A stretch of DNA of 64,000 nt from assembly GCF_000613125.1 (NCBI RefSeq), contig NZ_HG964497.1, forward strand, positions 4,636,850 through 4,700,849, given 5' to 3'. This document shows, piece by piece, positions 63,985-64,000 of the stretch (position 1 is the stretch's first letter; each line of letters begins with the position of its first letter). The notes beneath the pieces were generated by a model. The model saw nothing but the letters and a program-made list of their open reading frames with translations. It was not told the origin of the DNA and searched no databases. The stretch is from Bacillus sp. EB01. GTDB taxonomy: Bacteria > Bacillota > Bacilli > Bacillales > Cytobacillaceae. Made by a program: the position numbers and the translations under genes.

Positions 63985-64000
63985 CTTAAATTAAAAGATT

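Overview
The window comes from a low-GC Gram-positive bacterium of the family Bacillaceae (a Bacillus or Mesobacillus-like genome). This is clear from gene order: from about 8.6 kb to the right end the genes follow, with gaps and additions, the Bacillus subtilis comG - yqg - yqf block (comGB-GG, yqzE, yqgX, yqgW, yqgU, yqgT, glcK, yqgQ, gluP, yqgN, pst operon, pbpA, yqgE, sodA, yqgC, yqgB, yqfZ, ispG, yqfW, zur, yqfT, nfo, cshB, yqfQ, ispH, yqfO, trmK, cccA, sigA, dnaG, yaiI, ppsR, ccpN, glyS, recO, yqzL, era, dgkA, ybeY, pgpH). Strong Shine-Dalgarno sites, TTG/GTG starts, a T-box leader and Pho boxes fit the same group. No tRNA, rRNA or CRISPR array was seen.

The first 8.63 kb is a visibly AT-rich accessory island. 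It holds a partial sigma-70-family factor, a 24-residue Fst-like peptide, and a run of small lipoproteins and unknown genes, all on the minus strand. From 2.8 to 5.6 kb the genes are separated by six copies of one ~75 bp repeat that carries a terminator hairpin, and a remnant of a TraX-type membrane protein is cut off at one copy. At its right the island has a 155-residue unknown protein and a 587-residue TniQ/TnsD-like protein with a zinc-finger core and a C-terminal half rich in helix-turn-helix-like modules. These are followed by four TnsB-site-like repeats and a TGT...-type terminus inside comGA. I read this as the right end of a Tn7-like transposon inserted in the competence ATPase gene: only the last third of comGA remains, and the rest of the comG operon follows intact. 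The other end and any tnsABC genes lie left of the window.

From 12.6 to 33 kb: shikimate kinase and YqzE end the comG operon. Next come a MidA-type methyltransferase, a metallo-beta-lactamase-fold hydrolase, a peptidoglycan endopeptidase, glucokinase and the rhomboid protease GluP. Lactate dehydrogenase, 5-formyl-THF cyclo-ligase and L33 precede the Pho-regulated pstSCAB-phoU operon (four 11-bp-spaced Pho boxes), then PBP2A and an MFS transporter. A degenerate 52-bp tandem repeat separates the MFS gene from sodA. Divergent from sodA is a Bacillus-type Fnr with the C-terminal three-cysteine cluster motif.

From 35 to 64 kb: both iron-sulfur enzymes of the MEP isoprenoid pathway (ispG, ispH) are present, as is a Zur-regulated zinc uptake operon (znuC-znuB-zur) with a well-formed promoter and half operator. 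Also here are DNA repair (nfo, recO), RNA helicase cshB, the sigA-dnaG macromolecular synthesis pair, ppsR-ccpN, a T-box-controlled single-chain glycyl-tRNA synthetase, and the era-dgkA-ybeY-pgpH cluster. Three copies of a 190-400 bp intergenic repeat beginning GAACAAAAGCGCAAGCGCC are scattered through the core region.
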